A stretch of DNA of 64,000 nt, taken from NCBI GenBank assembly GCA_030537495.1, contig JAUNMH010000005.1, forward strand, positions 62,001 through 126,000. The letters are read 5' to 3'. The notes beneath the pieces are model-generated. The model was not told the DNA's origin, ran no database searches, and saw only the letters and a list, made by a program, of their open reading frames with translations. Below, in pieces: positions 9,477-18,823 of this stretch. How positions within the stretch are numbered: the stretch's first letter is position 1; every line of letters begins with the position of its first letter. The translations under genes and the position numbers were made by a program. The stretch comes from Clostridia bacterium. Its GTDB lineage: Bacteria > Bacillota > Clostridia > Peptostreptococcales > Anaerovoracaceae.

Positions 9477-10802
9477 TTACGCCTCGTCTTCTGTGAAGGC
9501 TGCGTAGATTGCCTTAATAGCCTTGGAGAAGTCTTTGTTGTTAACACCGACGATGATGTTCATTTCGCTGGAGCCTTGGTCGATCATACGGATGTTGACC
9601 TTGGCGTCAGCTAGGGCAGTAAATAGCTTTGCAGAAACGCCGGCACGGCTGCTCATTCCGCAACCTACTGTTGCGATTAAGGCGATATCTTCAAAAACTT
9701 CCATGTTGTCAGGAGAAAGCTGCTTGTCGAAAGCTTCAAGAAGGTCGTCAAGCTTGCCTTCTAAATTGTCGTTGGAAATTACAACGGAAACAGTGTCGAT
9801 ACCTGTAGGCATGTGTTCTAGAGTCATGTCATAGTCCTCGAGGATTGCAAGGATACGACGAAGGAAACCACGCTCGCTGCTCATCATATTTTTGTAGATG
9901 GCGATAACAGTGAAGTCCTTGCTGCCTGCAATACCTGTAACTACGTTAGTGTTTGCAACATCGTGTTCAGCTGTAATAATTGTGCCAGGGTCATTTGGCG
10001 CATTTGTATTTCTAATATTAATAGGAATGTTTGCAATTCTTGCAGGGTAAATAGCGTCCTCATGAAGAACAGATGCACCCATGTAAGATAATTCTCTAAG
10101 TTCTTTATATGAAATGTGGTGGATAGGTTTCGGATTCTTAACGATCCTTGGGTCAGCCATAAGGAAGCCAGAAACGTCAGTCCAGTTTTCGTACATGTCA
10201 GCGCCCACTGCGCGAGCAACGAGAGAACCGGTGATGTCAGAGCCACCACGAGAGAAAGTTTTTATCTTACTGGTCTTAGAGTCAGTGCCGTAGAAGCCCG
10301 GGATTACAGCGTGCTCATGCTTAGCAAGTTCCTCTCTCAGGGCTTCGTCAGTTTCCGCAATCATCAGGCGGCCTTTGCCGTCGAACTGAACCAAGCCTTC
10401 AGCGTCCACAAAATCAAAACCCAAAAATTCCGCGATCAAAACCGCATTAAGGTATTCTCCTCTGCTGGCAATGTAGTCCGCAGAACAGCCCTTCTTTAGG
10501 TTTTCCTTAATTACTTCAAAGTGTTCTTGAAGATCAGTGTCTACACCTAGGTTTAATGCAACGGCAATGTATCTGTCCTCGATAACCTGAAAAATCTGCT
10601 CATAAGGTAGATTATGCTCCATATGAGTCTTGCACAGATATAGAAGGTCAGTGATTTTACTGTCTCCGTCAAATCTTTTTCCCGGTGCAGAAACAACTAC
10701 ATATTTTCTTTCTGGATCGGATAACACAATACCCTTTATCTTTGCCAGCTGGATTCCATCAGCTACTGAGGAACCGCCAAATTTTGCAACTTTAATTCCC
10801 AT
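9477..10802 (-). CDS. lysC: Aspartate kinase
   Basis: Aspartokinase phosphorylates aspartate, the first step to lysine, threonine, methionine and diaminopimelate. The 441-residue protein has KVAKFGGSSVAD at residues 4-15 (the kinase signature), ASRGEYLNAVLIAEFLG near 125, FSRGGSDITGSLVA near 200, and two C-terminal ACT domains from about residue 300 that usually bind lysine or threonine. I chose ATG 10802, with AAGGAGA upstream, because a longer frame to 10877 encodes an unrelated tail with no ribosome site. It is transcribed alone, divergently from the ABC exporter. No lysine riboswitch fits in the short 5' leader. Confidence 0.96.
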   Translation of the reverse strand: MGIKVAKFGGSSVADGIQLAKIKGIVLSDPERKYVVVSAPGKRFDGDSKITDLLYLCKTHMEHNLPYEQIFQVIEDRYIAVALNLGVDTDLQEHFEVIKENLKKGCSADYIASRGEYLNAVLIAEFLGFDFVDAEGLVQFDGKGRLMIAETDEALREELAKHEHAVIPGFYGTDSKTSKIKTFSRGGSDITGSLVARAVGADMYENWTDVSGFLMADPRIVKNPKPIHHISYKELRELSYMGASVLHEDAIYPARIANIPINIRNTNAPNDPGTIITAEHDVANTNVVTGIAGSKDFTVIAIYKNMMSSERGFLRRILAILEDYDMTLEHMPTGIDTVSVVISNDNLEGKLDDLLEAFDKQLSPDNMEVFEDIALIATVGCGMSSRAGVSAKLFTALADAKVNIRMIDQGSSEMNIIVGVNNKDFSKAIKAIYAAFTEDEA

Positions 10803-10842
10803 TATCTTAATCTCCTTCCGAATAAATAGAAAACATGGAACT

Positions 10843-10894
10843 ATTATATTACAATGCGCTTGCAGTTGCAAGAACAAGAAAAATAAAGTATAAT
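10843..10894. promoter_or_regulatory. Symmetric divergent promoters sharing one palindromic -35 hexamer
   Basis: TTGCAA at 10866-10871 is its own reverse complement. Plus strand: 17 bases then TATAAT (10889-10894), driving the ABC exporter. Minus strand: 17 bases then TATAAT (10848-10843), driving lysC. Both promoters therefore use the same six base pairs as their -35 element, and RNA polymerase could occupy only one at a time. Confidence 0.75.
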
Positions 10895-10927
10895 AGAAAT
10901 TTGATTTGAGACAAAAGGAGGGAATAT

Positions 10928-13150
10928 ATGAGAAAAATCATAAAGAACATGTTCCCATATTGGAAGACAATAATAATTATTGTAATGCTGTTATGCGTCC
11001 AGGCATATTGTGACCTGGCGCTGCCAACATATACTTCCAAGATAATAGACGTGGGGATACAAGACAGAGGTGTGGAACACATTGCACCTGAGAAGATTAC
11101 GGCAGAAGACTTTGCCAAGGCGCAGATGTTTATGGACGATGACCAGAAGGAACTGTGGACGTCCCTTTACGGAGTGAAAGCAAGCGAATCGGAAATGCAG
11201 GACGCGAGCAAGATGCCTGGCGTAGCGGCTGTAAGCAAAACATACAGCCTCAAGGTAACTGACGAGGATCAGCTGGCGAAGGTTGACGATGAGCTGCTGA
11301 TGCCAGTAGTTGCAGGCTATCAGGTGAATAAGGCAATAGAGAAAGACAAGAAACTTGCCCAGGCAATGCAGGTACAACCTGAAGCTGTCATGGAGCAGAT
11401 GAATGAGAAATATAATGTAGACGATATGCAGAAGATGGCAGACTCCATAGGCACGGAGACATTGATGTCAATGGGTGTGGCCTTTGCGGCAGAATGCAAC
11501 GAACATGCCGGAGTTGACATGGACGCAATGCAGAAAAGCTACCTAAAAACAGCAGGAAGCAAGATGTTTGTTGTAGCTGTAGTAATGTTGCTAGCGGCTA
11601 TGACCGTAGCCTTCTTCGCATCAAGAGTTGGCGCAGGAATCGGAAGAACTTTAAGAAACAAAGTCTTTAGAAATGTGGTGAATTTCTCCGGCGGAGAGAT
11701 GGATAAATTCTCCACAGCGTCACTGATAACAAGAAACACCAACGACGTGCAGCAGATACAGATGGTTTCATCCATGCTGCTGAGAATGATATTATATGCA
11801 CCAATAATTGCGATTGGCGGAGTATATAAAGTATGGAAAACAGGCGCAAATATGGGCTGGGTAATCGGACTGGCCGTAGTTGTCATTTTAGGTTTTGTTA
11901 TGGTACTAGTTTCAGTTGCCATGCCGAAATTCAAGAAAATGCAGACCCTAGTAGACGGCCTAAACCTGGTTTCACGAGAAATTTTGACTGGACTACCGGT
12001 AATCAGAGCCTTCGGAAGAGAAGAAGCAGAAGAAGCGAGATTCGATGTTGCTAACAAAAATCTGATGAAAACCCAGCTATTTACCAATAGAGTTATGACA
12101 TTTATGATGCCAGGAATGACGCTGATTATGAACTGTCTGGTGGTTTTGATAACCTGGGTTTCCGCCCACAGAATCGACGACGGGACGCTGCAGGTAGGCA
12201 TGATGACGGCGTTTATCACGTACTCTATGCTGATCATAATGTCCTTCTTGATGCTTACCATGATGTCAATTATGATTCCGCGAGCAGGCGTTGCGGCAGA
12301 CCGTATCGACGAAGTTATCCAAACTCAGCCATCTGTAACTGATGCTCCGGAGCCTACCAAAATGGAAGACATTAAGGGCGTGGTTGAGTTTAAGAACGTG
12401 TCCTTCCAGTACCCTGATGCTAAGGCAGACGTAATTCACGACATCAGCTTTAAGGCTGAGCCGGGCAAGGTTACGGCAATTATCGGAAGTACGGGTTCGG
12501 GAAAAAGCACACTGGTTAACCTGATTCCGCGTTTTTATGACGTTACAAGCGGCGAAATTACCATAGACGGAGTGGATATCAGAGAGATGTCAATGAAGCA
12601 GCTGCGCGATTGCATCGGCTTCGTCCCTCAAAAGGGCACGCTGTTCTCCGGAACTATCGCTTCCAACCTGAGATTTGGCCGCGAGGATGCAACAGATGAA
12701 GAAATCGCACGTGCCGCAGAAATCGCCCAGGCTGAGGAATTCATCGCATCAAAACCAGAAAAGTACAACGACCACATTTCACAAGGTGGTTCCAACGTGT
12801 CAGGAGGACAGAAGCAAAGACTTGCCATTGCAAGAGCAATTGCAAAGGATCCGAAGATTTTTGTTTTCGATGACAGCTTCTCAGCCCTTGATATGAAGAC
12901 AGATGCGAAGCTACGTAAAGCCTTGGCTGCCCAGGTTTCTGACAGCACAGAAATTATCGTAGCTCAGAGAATCAGTACAATTCTTCATGCAGACCAGATT
13001 ATTGTTTTAGATGATGGAGAAATTGCTGGAATTGGAACACACTCACAGCTAATGAAAGCTTGCGATGTTTATAGAGAAATTGCTGAATCACAGCTTTCAC
13101 AGAAGGAAATTGAGAAGATGCTGGAGGAGGTGAGCGAACATGATGCCTAA
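10928..13150 (+). CDS. ABC exporter half-transporter, subunit with degenerate ATP site
   Basis: This 740-residue membrane protein has a transmembrane domain (first helix about residues 13-33) with an unusually large extracytoplasmic insertion (~residues 45-205) before helix 2, and a C-terminal ATPase. Walker A is GSTGSGKST and the signature is VSGGQKQR. The Walker B end is VFDDSFSALD, with Asp in place of the catalytic Glu, and the switch histidine is Gln (IIVAQRIST). Known heterodimeric exporters such as BmrCD and TM287/288 have one such degenerate site. Its stop overlaps the partner gene by 11 bases. AAAGGAGGGAATAT precedes ATG 10928. Substrate is unknown, but multidrug or peptide export is plausible. 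Confidence 0.93.
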   Translation: MRKIIKNMFPYWKTIIIIVMLLCVQAYCDLALPTYTSKIIDVGIQDRGVEHIAPEKITAEDFAKAQMFMDDDQKELWTSLYGVKASESEMQDASKMPGVAAVSKTYSLKVTDEDQLAKVDDELLMPVVAGYQVNKAIEKDKKLAQAMQVQPEAVMEQMNEKYNVDDMQKMADSIGTETLMSMGVAFAAECNEHAGVDMDAMQKSYLKTAGSKMFVVAVVMLLAAMTVAFFASRVGAGIGRTLRNKVFRNVVNFSGGEMDKFSTASLITRNTNDVQQIQMVSSMLLRMILYAPIIAIGGVYKVWKTGANMGWVIGLAVVVILGFVMVLVSVAMPKFKKMQTLVDGLNLVSREILTGLPVIRAFGREEAEEARFDVANKNLMKTQLFTNRVMTFMMPGMTLIMNCLVVLITWVSAHRIDDGTLQVGMMTAFITYSMLIIMSFLMLTMMSIMIPRAGVAADRIDEVIQTQPSVTDAPEPTKMEDIKGVVEFKNVSFQYPDAKADVIHDISFKAEPGKVTAIIGSTGSGKSTLVNLIPRFYDVTSGEITIDGVDIREMSMKQLRDCIGFVPQKGTLFSGTIASNLRFGREDATDEEIARAAEIAQAEEFIASKPEKYNDHISQGGSNVSGGQKQRLAIARAIAKDPKIFVFDDSFSALDMKTDAKLRKALAAQVSDSTEIIVAQRISTILHADQIIVLDDGEIAGIGTHSQLMKACDVYREIAESQLSQKEIEKMLEEVSEHDA

Positions 13151-15014
13151 GCAGGAAGATGGCACACAGATGCCAAGAAGACGCCATAGAGGACCAGGCG
13201 GTGGCATGGCCAGAATGATGCCTGGCGAAAAGGCAAAAGACCTTAAGGGTACGCTTAAGGAAATGCTGGATTACATGGGCGGGTACAAGTTCGCTGTCCT
13301 TGCAGTAATGATTTTCGCAGCAGCTTCCACTGTTTTTTCCGTTATTGGACCTAAGGTTATGGGACTTGCTACAACAGAACTGGCAGACGGTCTAATGGGA
13401 AAAATCCAGGGAACCGGCGAGATTAACTTCGATAAAATTCTGAAGATATTGCTTGCAGCCATTGGATTATATGGATGCAGTGCTGTTTTTATCTTCATTC
13501 AGGGCTGGATTATGACTGGAATTACCCAGAAAATCTGCTACAGAATGCGTAAGGATATTTCGCAGAAAATTAATCGCATGCCTATGAAATATTTTGAGAG
13601 CAGAACCTATGGTGAAGTGCTTTCACGAATCACCAACGACGTAGACACACTAGGACAGGGCCTGAATCAGAGCGTGACGCAGATTATAACATCTACGGCT
13701 ACAATTATCGGCGTAATCGTTATGATGCTGTCAATTTCACCGCTTATGACCTTGATTGCAGCAGTTATTCTGCCACTTTCAGCTATCTTGATGTCCTTGG
13801 TTATTAAGTTCTCCCAGAAACATTTCCGCACTCAGCAGGAATACTTAGGTCACATTAACGGCCTAGTTGAGGAAACTTTCGGTGGACACACCGTTATCAA
13901 AGCTTTCAACAAGGAAGAAAGCACTATTAGAGAATTTGAGAAAACTAATGATGTTCTTTACACATCAGCATGGAAATCCCAGTTCCTATCAGGTTTGATG
14001 CATCCTATTATGATGTTTGTAGGTAATATGGGATATGCAGGAGTTGCTATTTCCGGCGCACTTCTAGCAATTCGTGGAACCATTAATATCGGTGATATCC
14101 AGGCATTTATTCAGTATGTGAAGAACCTTACTCAGCCTCTCCAGCAGGTCGCACAGGTTACTAACCAGGTGCAGTCTATGGCGGCATCCGCTGAGAGAGT
14201 CTTCGAATTCTTAAACGAAGAGGAAGAAGAGCAGACTGTAGAAAACCCTGTAGTACTTGAAAATCCACAGGGCGCAGTTGAATTTAACCACGTTAAATTT
14301 GGATACACAGATGACAAAATTGTAATTAAGGACTTTAGCGCATCAGTTAAGCCGGGCCAGAAAATCGCCATTGTTGGACCGACGGGAGCGGGCAAAACCA
14401 CCATGGTTAAGTTGCTTATGAGGTTCTATGATGTTCAGGGCGGAAGTATCACCTTAGATGGCCACGACATCAGAGATTTCAATCGTCGCCAGCTGAGGGA
14501 CTACTTTGGCATCGTACTTCAGGATACTTGGCTTTACAAGGGCACTATTATGGAAAATATCAGGTACGGAAGGCTTGATGCTACCGATGAAGAGGTTATC
14601 AAAGCAGCCGACGCTGCTCACGCAGACCACTTTATCAGAACTCTTCCAAAGGGATACGATATGGAACTAAATGAAGATGCATCTAATGTGTCTCAGGGTC
14701 AGAAACAGTTGCTGACAATTGCAAGAGCCATACTTGCAGATAATAAGGTTTTGATATTGGATGAGGCAACGTCTTCTGTTGACACAAGAACAGAGGAATT
14801 GATACAGAAGGCCATGGATAACCTTATGGAGGGAAGAACCAGCTTCATTATAGCACACAGACTTTCAACCATTAAGAATGCGGATTTAATCCTGGTTATG
14901 AAAGACGGTGACATTATTGAGCAGGGAAATCATGAAGAACTCCTTGAAAAGAATGGTTTTTATGCCGATTTATACAACTCACAGTTTGACGAGGACGGAG
15001 AGTGTGGGTTATAA
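13140..15014 (+). CDS. ABC exporter half-transporter, catalytic subunit
   Basis: The 624-residue partner of the preceding gene has a basic N-terminal tail (MPRRRHRGPGGG region), a six-helix domain, and an ATPase with Walker A GPTGAGKTT, Walker B LILDEATSSVDT containing the catalytic Glu, and the IIAHRLSTI switch His. Its signature is VSQGQKQ rather than LSGGQ. It thus supplies canonical Walker and switch residues while its altered signature pairs with the degenerate site, the pattern known from asymmetric exporters. GGAGGTGAGCGAAC precedes ATG 13140, and translation is coupled to the upstream gene by overlap. Confidence 0.94.
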   Translation: MMPKQEDGTQMPRRRHRGPGGGMARMMPGEKAKDLKGTLKEMLDYMGGYKFAVLAVMIFAAASTVFSVIGPKVMGLATTELADGLMGKIQGTGEINFDKILKILLAAIGLYGCSAVFIFIQGWIMTGITQKICYRMRKDISQKINRMPMKYFESRTYGEVLSRITNDVDTLGQGLNQSVTQIITSTATIIGVIVMMLSISPLMTLIAAVILPLSAILMSLVIKFSQKHFRTQQEYLGHINGLVEETFGGHTVIKAFNKEESTIREFEKTNDVLYTSAWKSQFLSGLMHPIMMFVGNMGYAGVAISGALLAIRGTINIGDIQAFIQYVKNLTQPLQQVAQVTNQVQSMAASAERVFEFLNEEEEEQTVENPVVLENPQGAVEFNHVKFGYTDDKIVIKDFSASVKPGQKIAIVGPTGAGKTTMVKLLMRFYDVQGGSITLDGHDIRDFNRRQLRDYFGIVLQDTWLYKGTIMENIRYGRLDATDEEVIKAADAAHADHFIRTLPKGYDMELNEDASNVSQGQKQLLTIARAILADNKVLILDEATSSVDTRTEELIQKAMDNLMEGRTSFIIAHRLSTIKNADLILVMKDGDIIEQGNHEELLEKNGFYADLYNSQFDEDGECGL

Positions 15015-15059
15015 TAGAGTTACAGAAGTGCGAAAACATGTTACTGAGGGGGAATAGAT

Positions 15060-15674
15060 ATGAAGAAACTGGTAACAATCAGTAGAGAATATGGAAGTGG
15101 CGGAAGAGGAATCGGTAAGATTCTGGCGGAGAAGTTAGGCGTGCCACTATACGATAAAGAAATTTTAGATATGGCTGTTGAACAGAGTGGCTTATCAAGA
15201 GAGGTAATTGAAAATGCTGAACTTAGAGCTAAGAGTAGCTTTTCATATAGTCTTTCTTCTGCAATGAGCTTTGGAGAAGGCTATGTGGGAGATAATGTTT
15301 CTCTAAATGAGAAGCTTTTCATCACTCAGGTTGAGGTAATTAATCAGATTGCATCACTAGGTGAAGGCGTAATTGTGGGAAGATGCGCAGACTATATTCT
15401 GAGAGATGTTCCTGGAGTTACAAATATTTTCATTCACGCAGAGCAGGAAGACAGAATTAAGAGAGCCATAGAGGAGTACGGTGCAGACCCGGCAAAGGCA
15501 AAGCACATTGTTGCAACATATGACAAGGCTAGAGCTAACTATTATAATTATCACACTTGTCAGAAATGGGGAGAATACTCCAATTATAACTTATCAATAA
15601 ATAGCAGCTACATCACTGAAGAAGAGGCTGCGAACTTAATTGCTTCTTATATAGAAACAAGAACTTACAAATAA
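15060..15674 (+). CDS. Cytidylate kinase-like family protein
   Basis: The 204-residue protein begins MKKLVTISREYGSGGRGIGK, a P-loop of the cytidylate-kinase-like family (Pfam Cytidylate_kin2). It continues with LGVPLYDKEILDMA, an IVGRCADYILR segment, and IFIHAEQEDRIKRA, which resembles the LID region. Family members are predicted nucleotide or coenzyme kinases, but substrates are mostly untested. True Cmk is a different subfamily, so I do not name it cmk. GAGGGGGAATAGAT gives a good ribosome site. It lies 45 bases after the exporter genes and may be read from the same transcript. Confidence 0.88.
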   Translation: MKKLVTISREYGSGGRGIGKILAEKLGVPLYDKEILDMAVEQSGLSREVIENAELRAKSSFSYSLSSAMSFGEGYVGDNVSLNEKLFITQVEVINQIASLGEGVIVGRCADYILRDVPGVTNIFIHAEQEDRIKRAIEEYGADPAKAKHIVATYDKARANYYNYHTCQKWGEYSNYNLSINSSYITEEEAANLIASYIETRTYK

Positions 15675-15717
15675 GTTGATAAATTCACTGATAAACTACA
15701 AAAAGGAGGAGTGCGAG

Positions 15718-15942
15718 ATGAAGAGTACAGATAAGCTGGAAGAAGCAAAGAAGCCTACTAAGAAGAACGGAACAAGCGCAGCGGCAAAGGCAGCGTTGGC
15801 AATTTTGGGAGTGGGTTTTGTTGCGGGAACAACTTTAGTTGTTGGAATCGACAGAGTAATGAAGAAAATTTTTGTAGACGAGAAATGGCCTGACGAAGAG
15901 TGGTCATCTGATGATTGGGCCGAAGAAGACTTGGACAATTAA
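15718..15942 (+). CDS. Small single-pass membrane protein with acidic tail
   Basis: The 74-residue product has a Lys-rich N-terminus, one hydrophobic segment (about residues 22-42, AALAILGVGFVAGTTLVVGI), a short basic stretch (RVMKKIF), and a strongly acidic, Trp-containing C-terminal tail (about residues 53-74). By the positive-inside rule orientation is uncertain, because both sides of the helix carry basic residues. I chose ATG 15718, 7 bases after AAAAGGAGGAG. It lies between the cytidylate kinase-like gene and metG. No family is recognised. Confidence 0.72.
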   Translation: MKSTDKLEEAKKPTKKNGTSAAAKAALAILGVGFVAGTTLVVGIDRVMKKIFVDEKWPDEEWSSDDWAEEDLDN

Positions 15943-15975
15943 TAACAGTAAACACTGAAGGGAGATATTGCACTA

Positions 15976-17904
15976 ATGGCAGACAATAAAGGAACATATT
16001 ATATCACAACGCCTATTTACTATCCAAGTTCCAATTTACACATTGGACACACTTACTGCACAGTTATGGCTGACGCAATGGCTAGATTTAAGAGGTTGTC
16101 AGGATATGATGTAAGATTTCTGACTGGAACAGACGAACACGGGCAGAAAATTCAGACTATTGCTGAGGAAAAGGGTGTTACACCTCAGGAATATGTAGAT
16201 GGAGTAGTTGCTGGAATCAAAGATTTATGGGCAACTATGGAAATTTCTTATGATGATTTCATCAGAACTACAGAAGACAGACATGTGAAGAGAGTACAGG
16301 AAATCTTTAACAAGATGTATGAAAAGGGAGATATCTATAAGGGTGAGTACGAAGGACTTTACTGTACACCTTGTGAATCTTTCTGGACAGAAAGCCAGCT
16401 AGTTGACGGCTGCTGCCCTGACTGCGGAAGACCTGTACAGAAGGCTAAGGAAGAAGCTTATTTCTTCAGACTATCAAAGTATGAGGATAAGCTAATCGAC
16501 CTTCTTGAAAACACTGACTTCTTAGAACCTGAATCAAGAAGAAATGAAATGCTTGGATTTATCAGACAGGGTCTAGACGATCTTTGCATTTCCAGATCCA
16601 CATTTGACTGGGGTATTCAGGTACCTATTGATAAGAAGCACGTTATTTATGTATGGCTTGATGCTCTTACAAACTATATCACAGCTTTAGGATATCCTGA
16701 TGAGCCTGAACTGTTTGAAAAGTACTGGCCTGCAAATGTTCATCTTGTAGGTAAGGAAATTGTAAGATTCCACTCAATTATTTGGCCAGCGATGCTTATG
16801 TCCCTTGATATTCCTCTACCTAAGAAGGTTCTTGGCCACGGATGGCTTCTTCTTGAAGGTGGTAAGATGAGTAAGTCTAAGGGTAATGTTGTTGACCCTG
16901 TTAAGCTTATTGAAAGATACGGAATCGACGCTCTTAAGTACTTCTTGCTTAGAGAATATACTTTCGGTCAGGACGGCGTATTCACTAACGAAGTTATGCT
17001 TAAGAGAATGAACTTCGATTTGGCTAATGACCTAGGTAACTTGCTATCAAGAACTGTTTCTATGATTGAAAAGTACAATGGTGGAGTTGTTCCTGATGCA
17101 ACAACTGAGGATGATATTGACAGAGACCTGAAGGCTATTGCTACAGGTGCAGCTCATAAGGTAGAAGCGCAGATGGATAAATTTGCCTTCAATATGGCTC
17201 TTGAAGAAATCTGGGTTGTAATCAGAAGAGCAAACAAATATATTGACGAAAAGTGTCCATGGATTCTAGCTAAAGATGAGGCTAAGAAGGCTGAACTTGA
17301 TACTTGTCTTCACAACTTATCTGAAGTTCTTAGAATTGTTTCAATTCTTATTTATCCATTTATGCATACTACTTCTGACAAAATCAGAAAACAGATGGGC
17401 TTATGGTATGCCGATGTAGTATGGGACGATGCAATGGAATTCGAAATGATGTATCAGGAAAAGGTTAAGAAGGGCGAAGCTATCTTCCCTAGACTTGATA
17501 TTGAAAAGGAACTTGCTGAACTTGAAGAAATGCAGAAGGCTGGAAAGGCTGATGATGAAGAGGAAAACATTCCACTTGAACTAAAGCCTGCTATTGAATT
17601 TGATGATTTTGACAAAATTGACTTCAGAGTTGGTCTTATTGAAAAGGCTGAAAAGCATCCTAAGGCTGACAAGCTATTAGTTTTCCAGGTTAAGATGGGA
17701 ACTGAAAGACGCCAGATTATTTCAGGTGTTGCTGAAGATTTCAGCCCTGAGGAAATGGTTGGACAGAAGGTTATCGTTGTTGCTAACCTGAAGCCTAGAA
17801 AGCTTAGAGGTCTTGAATCTAAGGGAATGATTATGTTTGCTGACAACGGAAAGAGATGTGAAATCGTTACTACATCTGCTCCAGACGGAGAAGTTGTAAG
17901 CTAA
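15976..17904 (+). CDS. metG: Methionyl-tRNA synthetase with C-terminal tRNA-binding domain
   Basis: MetG charges tRNA-Met with methionine. The 642-residue enzyme has the class I HIGH-type motif as HIGH in SNLHIGHTYC (about residues 19-28), a single zinc knuckle with Cys pairs CTPC (near 132) and CPDC (near 149), and KMSKS at residues 297-301. From about residue 540 (FDKIDFRVGLIEKAEKHP) it carries the EMAP II/Arc1p-like tRNA-binding domain that dimerises many bacterial MetG proteins. The zinc knuckle has only four Cys, as in the MetG2 type. GAAGGGAGATATTGC precedes the ATG. It is followed 40 bases later by tatD, the same order as in Bacillus. Confidence 0.97.
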   Translation: MADNKGTYYITTPIYYPSSNLHIGHTYCTVMADAMARFKRLSGYDVRFLTGTDEHGQKIQTIAEEKGVTPQEYVDGVVAGIKDLWATMEISYDDFIRTTEDRHVKRVQEIFNKMYEKGDIYKGEYEGLYCTPCESFWTESQLVDGCCPDCGRPVQKAKEEAYFFRLSKYEDKLIDLLENTDFLEPESRRNEMLGFIRQGLDDLCISRSTFDWGIQVPIDKKHVIYVWLDALTNYITALGYPDEPELFEKYWPANVHLVGKEIVRFHSIIWPAMLMSLDIPLPKKVLGHGWLLLEGGKMSKSKGNVVDPVKLIERYGIDALKYFLLREYTFGQDGVFTNEVMLKRMNFDLANDLGNLLSRTVSMIEKYNGGVVPDATTEDDIDRDLKAIATGAAHKVEAQMDKFAFNMALEEIWVVIRRANKYIDEKCPWILAKDEAKKAELDTCLHNLSEVLRIVSILIYPFMHTTSDKIRKQMGLWYADVVWDDAMEFEMMYQEKVKKGEAIFPRLDIEKELAELEEMQKAGKADDEEENIPLELKPAIEFDDFDKIDFRVGLIEKAEKHPKADKLLVFQVKMGTERRQIISGVAEDFSPEEMVGQKVIVVANLKPRKLRGLESKGMIMFADNGKRCEIVTTSAPDGEVVS

Positions 17905-17944
17905 AATAATCTGATAATAGAAATATTAATACGTGAGGTGTAAA

Positions 17945-18778
17945 ATGAAAATGCTATTTGATTCACATACGCATTTGAATAATGACACCATTACACCGGA
18001 AGAAAGAGAAGCCTTGATATCTGATATCGAGGCTTCAGATTTATTATATGTAATGGATGTTGGTTTTGATCTGCCTAGCTCCATGCAGGCAGTAGATGAT
18101 GCGACCGCTAACCCTTGGTGTTACGCGGCTGTGGGCGTTCACCCACATGATACAGACGACATGGATGAGGACATTTTAGACTTGATTAAGGGTCTGTGCG
18201 GCAAGGAAAAAGTAATGGCAATTGGTGAAATTGGACTGGACTACCATTATGATTTTTCCGAGAGAGAGGCTCAGAGAAAGTGGTTCCGCTGCCAGATTCA
18301 ATTGGCAAATGAGCTGAAGATGCCAATTATCATTCACAGCAGAGAGGCTGACGAGGACACTATGAACATTCTTAAGGAAGAAGGAGCCTTTTCCAAGGAA
18401 CGTCAAAGCTGGTTTCCTAAGAGAAAGGGTCCAGATGGTGAGGAAATGCCGGACAGCAGGGTTCTCATTCACTGCTTCTCAAGCAGCCGTGAAATCGCTC
18501 GACAGTACGTTAAACTAGGTGCAACCATCGGCATCTGCGGGCCTGTAACTTACAAAAACAACCGCAGGGGTAAAGAAGTTGTAATCGATACACCTATTGA
18601 GTTTCTTGTGGTTGAGACCGACGCGCCTTATCTTACTCCTGAACCATTTAGGGGTAAAAAGAACAAAGCTCCCTACGTGGAGTACACTGCGCGCAAGGTG
18701 GCTGAACTGAAGGAAATGGACTACGAGGAAGTTGCTAAAATTACCTGCCAAAATGCGAAAAAATTCTTCGGAATATAG
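17945..18778 (+). CDS. TatD-family metal-dependent nuclease (YabD type)
   Basis: The 277-residue protein has the family metal ligands: FDSHTHL at residues 5-11, VGVHPHD near 63, GEIGLDYHYD near 93 with the metal-binding Glu, IIHSREAD near 130, LIHCFSS near 170, and VVETDAPYL near 220. TatD proteins are magnesium-dependent 3'-5' exonucleases or DNases; YabD of Bacillus is also encoded beside metS. GTGAGGTG lies 7 bases before ATG 17945, which I prefer to an in-frame GTG at 17933. There is a small insertion (KRKGPDGEEMPDS) near residue 160. Confidence 0.95.
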   Translation: MKMLFDSHTHLNNDTITPEEREALISDIEASDLLYVMDVGFDLPSSMQAVDDATANPWCYAAVGVHPHDTDDMDEDILDLIKGLCGKEKVMAIGEIGLDYHYDFSEREAQRKWFRCQIQLANELKMPIIIHSREADEDTMNILKEEGAFSKERQSWFPKRKGPDGEEMPDSRVLIHCFSSSREIARQYVKLGATIGICGPVTYKNNRRGKEVVIDTPIEFLVVETDAPYLTPEPFRGKKNKAPYVEYTARKVAELKEMDYEEVAKITCQNAKKFFGI

Positions 18779-18789
18779 GGCAGGATTGT

Positions 18790-18817
18790 TTGACTCTTTT
18801 TGTGGTAGTGGTATAAT
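18790..18817 (+). promoter_or_regulatory. tilS promoter positioned for a leaderless transcript
   Basis: TTGACT (18790-18795), 16 bases, then a perfect TATAAT (18812-18817). The usual start seven bases after the -10 falls on 18824, the A of the tilS ATG. No Shine-Dalgarno sequence is seen ahead of that ATG. Confidence 0.7.
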
Positions 18818-18823
18818 AAATAC

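Noticed and set aside
10803..10927. Lysine riboswitch before lysC
   Set aside because: The interval is only 125 bases and the predicted leader about 35 bases, too short for the L box aptamer. No L-box motifs are seen.
15943..15975. T-box leader before metG
   Set aside because: Only 33 bases separate metG from the upstream small gene, and no T-box sequence is present.
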